NCBI RefSeq assembly: GCF_000471905.2
Contig: NW_006499973.1
Location: 1,625,875 to 1,689,874 of the forward strand
DNA from: Amborella trichopoda
Lineage: Eukaryota > Streptophyta > Magnoliopsida > Amborellales > Amborellaceae
Direction: 5' to 3'
Length of the DNA stretch: 64,000 nucleotides
Every line of letters starts with the position of its first letter. The stretch's first letter is position 1. The position numbers and the translations under genes are program-made. Below the pieces are notes generated by a model. That model saw nothing but the letters and a program-made list of their open reading frames with translations, ran no database searches and was not told the DNA's origin. Shown piece after piece: positions 1 through 10,300 of the stretch.

Positions 1-1234
1 CAAAATAAATCCCAACGGCCAAAATCTTCAATTTTGGGTCGAACTCAATTTTTTCAATAGCAGCGTTTTAGGCCAAAATCGACCTACAATTTTATATAGA
101 TTGAATAAATTGAAACAAAGATTTCCTAAAGGTTCCTATTATCTATCAAACGGCTAAAATTTCATGAAAAAATCATTCGACATTGAAGATTTATCTATTA
201 TCTATCAAACACCCAAAATTTCGTAAAAAAATCATTCCATATTTTGAAAAATGACAGAAATTTCAAAACCTGTAAAAAACCATCATTTTAATCAACTGAA
301 ACTCTTATTTATTTATGGATATTTGATTCTATAATCGTTGTGTTTATAATGATTTACATCAATAATAAAAAATGCTAAAATATAGCGGAAAAAAGAATAA
401 TAAAAAGACAAAAAAAGTAAGACTCACAGGATTTGTGCCGTAAATAACGGTGCCTGTGTGAAATAAAAGTTCCCTACGATATTTCAGGCCAGATCGTGCA
501 CGAACTAGCCGGTTTTATCGGGGACCGGAAGGATCACTGTTTTGGTTAGAACCGGCCGTTTTTTCAAACATCAGTTGTATGCCTCTCCTTGTTGAATAGA
601 CCAACTATTCATCAAGATCACAGCTGGTTCCATGATTCCATCACTCATTTATGCACTCGAAAACTAGGGATGGGTCCATAACGGAGAAGTCCCATGGCCA
701 TTATTTGAGGCCATCTAATCCTCCCAACAAATCTCGATCCATGTTGTCTTCATAGATTCTAATATTGGAATAGAGAAGCAAGTATACCTGAAACGCTTGG
801 ATAAAATGGAAGTTCTTGCAAGAGTGAGAGAGTGCAATCAATGACTACATTAGAGAGAGAACTGACATATCAGTCTAGGATGTGGTATCAATTTTCCTAA
901 AAAAATGACCAGGGGAACTTGGGTTTCTTCCATGAAAAAGCATGATGGCATTGGGTCTCCAAAAATATCGGGAAAATCAGGTATAGTGAAGTTGGGTCCC
1001 AAAAAATCTAGGGACTGTTTGGGTACATGGACTTTAAGGCATGAATTTCTAATAACTTGAATATAGCTAAAATCTATGGTTTGGATGGCTTAAAATAAAA
1101 AAAATCAAAATCATAGAATAAGGCCTACTTTTCCATGATTTCATTTTCATCCCAAAACCTATTTTCTTGAATTTCCAAGGCCTATAGATTTCACTCGTTG
1201 GCCCCCCTCAAACCGAAACATAGGAAACATTTGA
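1..1234. other. AT-rich flank without a recognisable gene
   Basis: No reading frame of convincing length or family similarity is seen on either strand. The stretch is AT-rich with short homopolymer runs. The only ordered structure is a two-unit tandem repeat near the left edge, listed separately. Part of an unrecognised repeat could be present, but no termini or coding remnants were found. Confidence 0.5.
138..255. repeat. 59-bp tandem duplication
   Basis: The string ATTATCTATCAAAC occurs at 138 and again at 197. The following 40 or so bases also match, with scattered differences, giving two diverged units of 59 bp. No coding role is apparent. Confidence 0.65.
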
Positions 1235-1640
1235 TAGGTATGAAAATTTTAGAAAGAGAGAGTACCTAATTTTTTTAAACAAAGAAACTATTTCAAAATT
1301 TTTAAATAGAGAAACTATCTTAAATTGTAACTTTTAGATAGAGAAAGTATGTTAAAATTTTAGATAGAGAAAGTATGTTAAAATTTTAGAGAGAAAAAGT
1401 ATGGTAAAATTTTAGAGAGAGAAAGTACCAAATTTTTTTAAAGAGAAACTATCTCAAAATTTTAGAGAAAGAAACTATCTCAAGTTTTAAGTTTTAAAAA
1501 TAAACTATCATATTTTAGAGAAAGAAACTATCTCAAATTTTTAGAGAGAGAAGCTATTTCAAAATTTTTAGAAAGAGAAACAATATCACATTTTAATTTT
1601 AGAGAGAGAAACCACATCAAATTTTGGAAAGAGTATATAA
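1235..1640. repeat. AT-rich minisatellite with an AGAGAAA...AAAATTTT core
   Basis: About a dozen degenerate copies of a 25-40 bp unit run through this stretch. Each has an AGAGA(A/G)A segment, a CTAT or GTAT segment, and an AAAATTTT segment. Unit length drifts, so this is an old, slipping tandem array rather than a fresh expansion. Confidence 0.7.
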
Positions 1641-1704
1641 AAAGTTCTAGTGATAGAGACTAAAAAAAATAACAAAATGGCAAGGCTGTGGCCGGTTGTG
1701 TGTG

Positions 1705-1880
1705 ACGATTGAGTTGGCCAGTGTAGGGGGGGTCCCGACGTATTTGAGGGATTTAGATCGCCGTTGACGATTATCAATCTAAATCAGGCGATTCTGATAT
1801 GGATCGTCGAATTTTCAAACCTTCACTTCACCCATTAATCTCTTCTGACCAATTACGCCGTGTCTCTATGGTGTGTTTGA
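1705..1880 (+). repeat. Dispersed direct repeat, copy 1
   Basis: This segment is clearly similar, in the same orientation, to 5,687-5,845. Shared landmarks include a G-run, ATATTTGAGGGATTT or close variants, a CGATT-rich stretch and ATCGAATTTTCAAACCTT, followed by a CCCATTRATCTCTT segment. It lies just upstream of the 157-bp tandem duplication. It may be a fragment of an unclassified transposon or of a duplicated promoter. No coding content is seen. Confidence 0.65.
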
Positions 1881-1980
1881 TAAGAGGGAGTTGCTTCCTG
1901 GAAGTTGGAACTTCCGTAATTACTCAGCCGCTCAGCACCCCTCTCTTCGCAATTAGCCGCTCAGCAAAACAGCAGCTTCA

Positions 1981-2297
1981 CTGCGAAAGTTTTCTCTCGC
2001 TCTCTCTTCCCAGTAAAGGCAGCCTCTCGCTCAGTACTATTCGCGGCCTTGCAACCTCAACAAGTACCTCCAATTAGTGAGTTCTTTGTTGATTTTGCAT
2101 TTTTCTTCTTCTTTTTTCTTGCTAATTTCGGATTTCTCTGCGAAAGTTTTCTCTCGCTCTCTCTTCCCAGTAAAGGCAGCCTCTCGCCCAGTACTATTCG
2201 AGGCCTTGCAACCTCAACAAGTACCTCCAATTAGTGAGTTCTTTTTTGATTTTGCATTTTTCTTCTTCTTTTTTCTTGCTAATTTCGGATTTCTCTG
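1981..2297 (+). repeat. 157-bp tandem duplication, CT-rich
   Basis: Two near-identical units start at 1,981 and 2,138, each beginning CTGCGAAAGTTTTCTCTCGC. The units differ at only a few positions, so the duplication is fairly recent. Each contains a CT-rich run, then ATTAGTGAGTTC, which resembles a splice donor, then a T-rich stretch. The look is that of a 5' UTR exon-intron edge copied twice. No downstream coding exon could be tied to it. Confidence 0.8.
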
Positions 2298-4784
2298 TTA
2301 ACAACACTGTTCTCAGTGTTTGTTTTGGAGGAAACCCTATAAAAACATTTCTAGGGTTAAATCTACTTATTTTTGTATAATTTCCTATGTTGAATGTAAT
2401 ATTAAATTGGTTTAATAGTTTTCTATGTTGTAAATCGAATTCTAAGGCAATGCAAAAGCTTTATTACGGGATTTTTCTATGTTGTAAATCTAGATTCAGG
2501 GTTAACTGATTGTTTTGAGTGCTTGAAATCAAGTTCCCTGACAATCTATCCGTATTAGAGTGCTTGTTGGTTGTCTGCATGATAAGATATTAGAGAGCTT
2601 GTTGGTTGTCTGCATGATAAGAATATGGATGTGCACAATCATTTGATAGTTTGGGTTCTTGATGGAATCAGTATACTGCATTCCAGACTGCTGTAATTTT
2701 GATTGGCTTGATTCGCTGTGAGATTGCGACATTAGCATCAGCCTAGTTCATGCAAACCTTAAAATTTGTTATATTGTTTTTATTATGGAAACAATCCCAT
2801 AAAAAATTCAAAAAATTGAATTAGAGCTCCAAGAATGCTCAAGATTAGGAAAAAAAAAAAGACTTACTTTGTTCAGATTTTCAGATTAGCTTGGGTAATC
2901 TGTAAAAAAAGTAGTTTTGATTAGCTTGGGCAATTCATATTTTCCTGTATCTCTCTCCTCTACCTCTTCTCCTACTTGCTTGGTTCAAATCCACACAAAA
3001 AACCATATTCTCTTCTCCTAAACTCATTCTCCAATTCAACTGCAGATTGTTTTGGTACTGGGGTAAGGCTGGATCTCCTTACTCTTCACCAATCTGGACC
3101 CTTTATGGACTTTGAACACCACCACTTTGATCCTTCACTTCCAAACCTATCAGACTATGAGACCACCATCCCCAACTTCTTCGAGTTCTGTGATACCAAG
3201 CACAAGGACTATTTGTCCATGCCATGGCACCAAGAGAGAGAAGAAATTTGAAACCCATATACTATTTTTCAGAGACTATTAGCATCAAATGAGGATTATT
3301 GGTTTTAGTTTTGTAGGACTTTTGTCAAGAAACTTTAGTTTCTGGGAATGGTCATAGTCAAATTTGGAAATTGGAAGGTGGTCTAGGGTTCATAATGAAT
3401 GAGGATTTGGTTTCAGTGCTCTTATTGAACACTGATTTTCGAAGTGATCAACTTTACTTTCATGGCTAATTAAAATGTTGTTTGTCGTTTTTTCTGTATT
3501 TCTGTTTAACTAATCCATGTCACATCCTTATTTTTGAAACTGCTCGGATGTCGTTTGGATGACAATTCAATTTATCCATTAACCTTTTCAATGCGCTTTA
3601 GAAAATTATTGCTGAGTTATTGAGAAGGTTTTCTTCATTATGCTGCAAATTGCGGCAACATTCTATCATGAATATTAGCATCCTATCTGTTATTTACTGT
3701 AAGGATCTTCAGTTGTATTTGGTTTGAAGGAAACAATAAGATTGGCTGCAATGATTATGATGGCATCACAAAGTTAGCATGATTTAGTCATTAAGGGGAA
3801 GGTGAAGTTATCAGGTGAGATGTTTTCATGCAACATGTGGGTGTAGAGAGAGAGAGCATTAGCTGGGGATGGACTTGATGACAATATTCTGATTATGACA
3901 TGTCATATGGAATGGCTCATAATGGAAGACATTGCTTTAACCGCAGATGAGACCTTGGGTTCTCTTCTTATATGAGATATTTCCTTGTTCTGATACTTAT
4001 CTATTTCTATGCTCTCTAGTCTATTAATTGCCATTTAGCTCCTTACTGATTGTGTATACCTGCCATATTCTATGCACCTTTTGCTTGGGTTTTTATGAAT
4101 GTGAATTTGAATTATAGACAACTTGAACGTAGAGAAACCTATGCTTGAAGAATAGTCCCTTGCTAATTATCTTGCTCTCTTTTATAGGATTTGATTAGAT
4201 TTATGTTATTATGCTCTCTTTTGTTATGCTTTATTTATGGTTCAATAGTACAGGGTGGTTATGTTTCTGGTTGAGCATGTACATTTCCAACATTGTCTTT
4301 TTTGGCATCCTTGGGAACCCTTTTGTGTGCTAAATGCTAAACAGTTCAGCATGTTAAATTGTGGTCAATGCATTCGTATTCTGATATTTTATGTTGAATT
4401 CTATGATGGTTTTACTTTGTACTGTTTTGGCATATTCAACGCATTGAGTTTCCTTAAGCTCTATATGACAATTTGTTGCGTTGTTTCTTTTTAAAGTGTC
4501 TAGATGATATAGATCTGCATTGTCGTTGTTGTAGAACTTGGTTATTGGATTGTACTTTGAACTTCCAATGATTACTAAAATTCATTGTGGTACTTTGTTT
4601 TGGCTTTATCTGCATTTTCTCTATTTATGTTTGAGCTATAATGCCTTGTACTTTTTATTAATTATTTATGCTTAATATTTAGTTCCATCTAGTTTAAAGA
4701 AATCAACCTAACGAGGCTTTATTATAACTGCTAAATATTACCGTAACAATATGCGCCAGTGGAACCCTGTAGAGGAGGCCCACT
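2298..4784. other. Long stretch without a supported gene
   Basis: Low-complexity, T-rich sequence resembling intron or intergenic DNA. A short open frame starts at ATG 3,105 on + and ends at 3,251, with a run of acidic and histidine residues near its start. I do not recognise it, it lacks support from flanking splice sites, and it is not called as a gene. No transposon domains were seen. Confidence 0.45.
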
Positions 4785-4872
4785 AACTTCTTTAACTTCC
4801 TAGGAGGTTATCAAACACAGAAACCAGGAACTTCTTTAACTTCCCAGGAGGTTATCAAACACAGAAACCAGG
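4785..4872 (+). repeat. 44-bp tandem duplication
   Basis: AACTTCTTTAACTTCC starts at 4,785 and 4,829, and each copy is followed by an AGGAGGTTATCAAACACAG segment. Two units of 44 bp differ at one or two bases. A truncated third start follows at about 4,872. Confidence 0.75.
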
Positions 4873-5665
4873 TACTTCTTAAGTTCTCCAGTTCCAATTG
4901 TGATGATGTTCGTTTTTGGAGCATCGCCATTATTTTACAGTGACAAAATGTGAGTCTTAGGTGAAGGAAGAGGAAAGAAAACATTGGTTTTCACTCTTTA
5001 TGAGAAATAAGAAAAAAAATATGCAAAGAGAATATATATTTTTTGGTTGAATATAAAGAGACTATTTACTCTTAGTACAAGTCACAATCATTTCTTCTTA
5101 AAAATTTAAATCGAGCGGTCTGAATATTTTAAGGGAAAAGTTTATATAGAGTCGAGGCTCTAAACAATCACATAAGAGCCTACCTCAAAAATTTCACTAG
5201 AAAAGATTGTTTTGATGCCCAAATATCCTCAAATTGATAATCTCGACATCAAGATGCATGGACATGAGAAAAAATGGATTTCAAGTTTCGGAAATAATGT
5301 ATTCTGTAGCGCATTTTTGGATCGTCAATTTTCAAAATTTTCAAGTTTTCATAGATCTGTCGATCTACACTATTTTTGAAGCTTTAAACTTTACAAATAA
5401 AATTGAAAATATATTTTAAAACTATCACAAAGATTTCCAATATTGAAACCACATTTCTCGACACTATTTGAAGGTAGGCTCTAATTTGATTATTTAGAGG
5501 GCCTAGGTAGGCTCTGCACAAACCGCACCCATATTTTATATTTTAAATCAGGTTGTCGTAAGTGTATCATCGACAAGAGTTAAAATTCAAAGAAAAATCT
5601 TTTGCATACCTCAAGACATCCAATTCGAAGTTAGTGTTGATTGTAACCTCACTTTAATCACAGTA
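4873..5665 (+). repeat. Large direct repeat, copy A (about 770 bp)
   Basis: Nearly the whole stretch is repeated at 5,855-6,615 in the same orientation, offset by about 950-960 bp. Shared landmarks are GGAGCATCGCCAT, AGTGACAAAATGTGAGTC, CATAGATCTGTCGATC and CAAGACATCCAATTCG. Differences are scattered substitutions and short indels. No domain-bearing frame is present in either copy. The unit may be an unclassified non-autonomous element or a segmental duplication upstream of the thioredoxin-like gene. Confidence 0.75.
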
Positions 5666-5686
5666 CACAAGGATGGCTAGTTCAGG

Positions 5687-5845
5687 GGGGGCACGGCCAG
5701 ATCTCGACATATTTGAGGGATTTGGATCGCTATTGACGATTCTCAATCTAGATCAGACGATTTTGATCTGGATCATCGAATTTTCAAACCTTGACTTGAC
5801 CCATTGATCTCTTACCTGTTACTCTCTGTCTCTATAGGTGGTGGA
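5687..5845 (+). repeat. Dispersed direct repeat, copy 2
   Basis: Same-orientation counterpart of 1,705-1,880. It sits exactly between copies A and B of the large direct repeat, so the A-spacer-B block and the upstream copy share an ordered module. This suggests duplication of a composite segment. Confidence 0.65.
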
Positions 5846-5854
5846 GAAGTCCCC

Positions 5855-6615
5855 AATTCCAATTGTGATGTTGGTGTTTGGAGCATCGCCATAATTTTAC
5901 AGTGACAAAATGTGAGTCTTAGGTGAAGGAAGAGGAAAGAAAACATTGGCTTTCACTCTTTATGAGAAATAAGAAAAAAAATATATAAAGAGAATATATA
6001 TTTTTTGCTGAATATAAAGAGACTATTTACTCTTAGTACAGTCACAATCATTTCTTCTTAAAAATTTAAATCGATCGGTCTTAATATTTTAAGGGAAAAG
6101 TTTATATAGAGCCGAGGCTCTAAACAATCAACTAAGAGCCTACCTCAAAGATTTTACTAGAAAAGATTGTTTTGATACCCAAATATCCTCAAATTGATAA
6201 TCTCAACATCAAGATGCATGGACATAGAAAAAATGGATTTCAAGTTTTGGAAATAGTGTATTTTGTAACGCATTTTTGGACCGTCAATTTTCAAGATTTT
6301 CAAGTTTTCATAGATCTGTCGATCTACACTATTTTTGAAGCTTTAAACTTTACTAATAAAGATGAAAATATATTTTAAGGCTATCACAAAGATCTCCGAT
6401 ATTGAAACCACATTTCTCGACACTATTTGAAGGTAGTCTCTAATTTGATTGTTTGGAGCCTAGGCTCTACACAAACTGCACCCATATTTTATATTTTAAA
6501 TCAGGTGTTGTAAGTGTATTAAGAATTTAAAATTCAAAGACAAGCTTTTGACATACCTCAAGACATCCAATTCGAAGTTAGCAGTGATTGTAACCTCAAC
6601 ATAATCACAATACAC
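5855..6615 (+). repeat. Large direct repeat, copy B (about 760 bp)
   Basis: Counterpart of 4,873-5,665. The internal offset falls from 962 bp near the start to 946 bp near the end, so small indels separate the copies. It ends about 575 bp before the start codon of the thioredoxin-like gene and may therefore form part of its upstream region. Confidence 0.75.
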
Positions 6616-7190
6616 AATCCCATGAAAGGAAGGTCCGTAAGAATCCGAGAGTTCCCGTATGAATGAGTAGGTCATCTCCATGTTTGGCTGAACCTCCTGT
6701 CTTTTCAAATGAGATAGTTCGACGAAGAAAGAGAGCAAGCATAGAAGGATAGAGAGACATAGAGAGCACCATCGTTGCAAAGAATGAGAGTGAGAGGACT
6801 GGTTCGGGGTCAGAGAGAGGGGAAAACCTTAGACGGAGGAGAAAGATAGAAAGACCCTAATTGGCTCCAGTCTTATCGAAGTCACGGTGCTGAAATCAGA
6901 GCATCTCTTTGGTGAGTTGAAGAAGGGCTAGTGCATCTCTGTGTAAGCTAGATTTTCCTAACCTCATATTCACGCTTTTTTTCTGCTTATTTTGTGCTTG
7001 GAAATGTTTCTTATTTGGGTTCATCTGGTGTGTTAGGGGATTAATGGAGGTATATAGGAAAATTTAGGTGGAAATTGGAGTCTTCCATGTCTGTGTTCCT
7101 CTCTTTGATGACCTCTTATACTGTATCCGAGCAGTTTAGTTTACTGAAATTTTCCATGTGTATTTGTGGAAGGAAAGCAGTAGAAGAAAA
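6616..7190 (+). promoter_or_regulatory. Upstream and 5' UTR region of the thioredoxin-like gene
   Basis: This stretch separates the large direct repeat from the start codon at 7,191. It includes a purine-rich part (6,720-6,880) and CT-rich strings. A GCAG immediately before TAGAAGAAAAATGG could be a 5' UTR splice acceptor. No clear TATA box was assigned, so the transcription start is unknown. The assignment rests on position only. Confidence 0.35.
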
Positions 7191-7361
7191 ATGGGCGATC
7201 ATTCGATTGAGAGTGGTAATGAGGCGGAGGCACCAAAAAGAGGAGGATTGGAGGGGACGGGCTTGAATCTGCCGACAAACCTCCATATGAACCTCAAGAA
7301 GGCATCGAGTGACAAGGACATCAAAGATTTGCTCGACCACCTCAAACGTACCAAACATCCT
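7191..7361 (+). CDS. Thioredoxin-like 3-3, coding exon 1
   Basis: 57 codons from ATG 7,191. It ends in phase 0 before GTGAGTCTC at 7,362. An in-frame ATG lies upstream at 7,158, but family proteins begin with a short acidic leader, and the 7,191 ATG (AAAAATGGGC context) fits better. The exon encodes the leader, GLEGTGL and the first helix. Confidence 0.92.
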
Positions 7362-10300
7362 GTGAGTCTCTCACTTCGATCGTTCTTTCATAGGTTTTCT
7401 CTCTCTGTCACTTGAACGTCGAAATGACTTGGCTCGGTTATTCTCTCCCTCTATACATGGGGAGTGATTTCATGCAACTCTCTTCTAGTTGAAATATACT
7501 GTAAAAAATCATGTTAGGAGCACTTGTTTGACCCAGATTTTTGAACATACACTCAATTCACTATAATGAATAATCTAAAAAAAAAAATGGAAACCAACCA
7601 TGAATCTTGCATTTTTCAACCCAATCAACATAGCACCATCCATTTGATGGTATGATTGGATCAAGGCCTTTCACGGTTTATTTTCCGGTCCCAAATCTTG
7701 TCCTGAATTTTGTAGATGGCCTTATGAACGTTAGGTGAGCAATTCTCAAAGCAAAAAATTGATTTTGATTTCTTAAAAGCCTAGATCTCAATGTCCACCA
7801 AATGGATGATCTGGATTCATTGTTGAAGTGTGACTCATTTTGATATTTTCTAGGGCGAAAATTCAGCTTGTTTTCTTTTGAGCATTGATTAGCATTGATT
7901 GTTGGGATGACAAGAGTGCGATTGCAAAATTTGAGATCACACAAATACTACAAATATGGTTTTTTAAAACCGTGGTTCCATTATATTATAATATAATGCT
8001 GGCATCAATATGTCAACCTTATACTATTGAAGTAGGGCGCACTTCAAAACTATATTGAAAGATGCAGTTTCAGTGTTGGAAAGCATTTCAATAACATTAT
8101 AATCTCTTGTTATTCCTAATTATGAAATTCAAGGCTCTAAAAAGGATGCAGATAGCGTAGACATATGAACACTTAAAATTTTTTAAAATGGATGGTCCAG
8201 ACAATGTGTTACAAGATGCACTATCTTTTTAACTTAACGCCTTTTTTTTTTTTTTCACTTCTATACATCTCGAGGTTGAGATTATCAATTTCAGTCTTCT
8301 TTCATTAGAGCAACCTTTTTCAATCGGATTTTAAGATGTGCCTTACTTCAATAGTATAAGGTTGACACCTCATATTAACTTTCTCCATAAGCACACACAC
8401 TTAAAGATTGAACTGTACTGAATCGACATCTTAGGCTGGAATCCGGCGCTGATCTACCCATAGAGGAAGAAAAAAATCGGCATCAAGTCTGATCTTGCTT
8501 GGAATCTAAACTTTGGGATTGTTGCAGTGTCTTTTATCCCTTGGACTTAATTTTCTCCTTTAATGTCTACCCAAAATGGGCTGGATTATACTGAAGTTGT
8601 TCATGAATAGTTTTGGGAATTTTATGTGCAGGCTATTATCAATTATGGAGCTTCTTGGTATGCTTCTTCTGTCTTATTGTATTTTTTTTGGTCTTTTCTT
8701 GTATTATCGGGAAAATTGGTGTGATTTTCATTAATGGTAACAATTTTAGCTGGTATGGGGATTATGGTTTGATATCTACTATGATAGTTTGGATTTTGTT
8801 TGGGAAAACTGTTTTAAATAACTTATCCAAAAAAAACTAAAAAAAGCAACTGTTGTTTCAATCAGCGAACTTGGCCGTAGATTGGAAAGATGCTTTCTTT
8901 AGCTTTCTAGGAGTTGTATTATGGATGTCTTTGATCATAACCCTCATTTTCCTAATCGATTGGCCATGTTTTTTATGCAAGCTTTTTTCTTTGAGTACAA
9001 TTTGTTTTGAATGTTTAATCTTAGGTTTGTCCTCTTCAATGACCTTTAACTTCTACAATTTTCTTAAGATGCAGGGAGTTTGAGTTCTCTTAATGTTGGT
9101 ACCGTGAGATTCTTGATGATCAATTGTGTTTGAGCATGGCAAGAAACTGTGTAACTTGTGCTTCTGCCCCTAATCTCTATGAGTGATGGATTTCTAGCTT
9201 CTATCATTTTAATCTGTGTATTTCATACCTTGTCAATATGCAATACTGTTTTGCATATTGATGGAGATTAAAAACATGAAGTCAGGGTCAAACTTGCTAG
9301 GATCCCAAGCCTGAGTCATCCAGTTTGACTCGGCAAAATCTCAACATGATACAGCTGAGTCTTTGAGTAAATAGTACAGTAGGATCCAGGACTCAGTGCT
9401 ACTAGACAAGTTGTAAGGTTTTTAATCTGGAACGGCATCCTACCAGACCTGAGCAACTGGGGTGAGTCTGTGCCTATATCCTGGTGCTTTAAATCACTAG
9501 TGACGTGTATATATAAATCTACCATGATCACATGCCTATGCAACATGTAACTAAAAATCTAACATGGTGATATAGGTACAAAGTCATTAAAAGAATAGTG
9601 AAGTCAAACTTTGAATCTAAATGAAGAACTTTATTGAGATTTCCAAAGAATGGGTAATAAATTATGCTGGGGTATGTCATGAGGGATGGGAAGAGTGACA
9701 TATTGCCCTTCTCTGAGCCTATGGTAGTGGGGATTCAACTATGGGTTGTATTGTTGGGGTTCTTCTTAACACATGGTCTTTGTGAAACCTATTAGAAATT
9801 CAGTATTTAAGGGAATTCCATTGATCTGTTGATTAGTTGTAGGACTGACTGTATGTCCATGGTGGTTTAGCAGTATACTACCTATAGATTTTGGTTTGTT
9901 ATGTTGTCTTCTTATGTATGATGTACCAAGAGAAGTAAATTTCATGGGAATGACTCAAGTAGTTTAGGTGTAATTAGGGAATCTTCTTATGGCAATGAAA
10001 AGCTTCTTTTACATAGCTGTGTCTTCACTTTGGGTTGGAACTAGCAATGCAGAAAAGACAACTATGTGCACAGGTCCAATACTTTCTAGATTTAAGATGG
10101 TATACTGCTCTTTTTTACCTTGGCCTCTGGGCCCGGGTGGCACCTTTTTTTTGTGAGGGCTGCTACACCCAAACTCTTGTAACTTACTCCTTGTTAATAT
10201 CAGTTAACTTTATCAAAAAAAAGAAGATGGTATACTGCTCATTGAAAACAGATGGATGTGGCTTTATCTAAAGGTAATTAGATTCGATTGTCTTACCGGA

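Noticed and set aside
1025-1220. GGGACTGTTTGGGTA string like a DNA-transposon end
   Set aside because: No matching inverted end or target-site duplication found nearby.
1799-2301. Overlapping + frames of 61-92 codons across the 157-bp duplication
   Set aside because: Ser/Leu-rich translation of CT-rich tandem sequence, identical in shifted frames; no family motif.
2976-3251. 91-codon + frame with an acidic, His-containing part
   Set aside because: No recognised domain, no splice context linking it to other exons; kept only as a remark.
5234-6378. Similar 61- and 68-codon frames in the two direct-repeat copies
   Set aside because: Similarity is due to the DNA duplication; start and end are not conserved and no domain is seen.
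9265-9428. 11-bp inverted pair AGATTAAAAAC / GTTTTTAATCT
   Set aside because: Arms too short and flanks do not extend the match; chance in AT-rich DNA.
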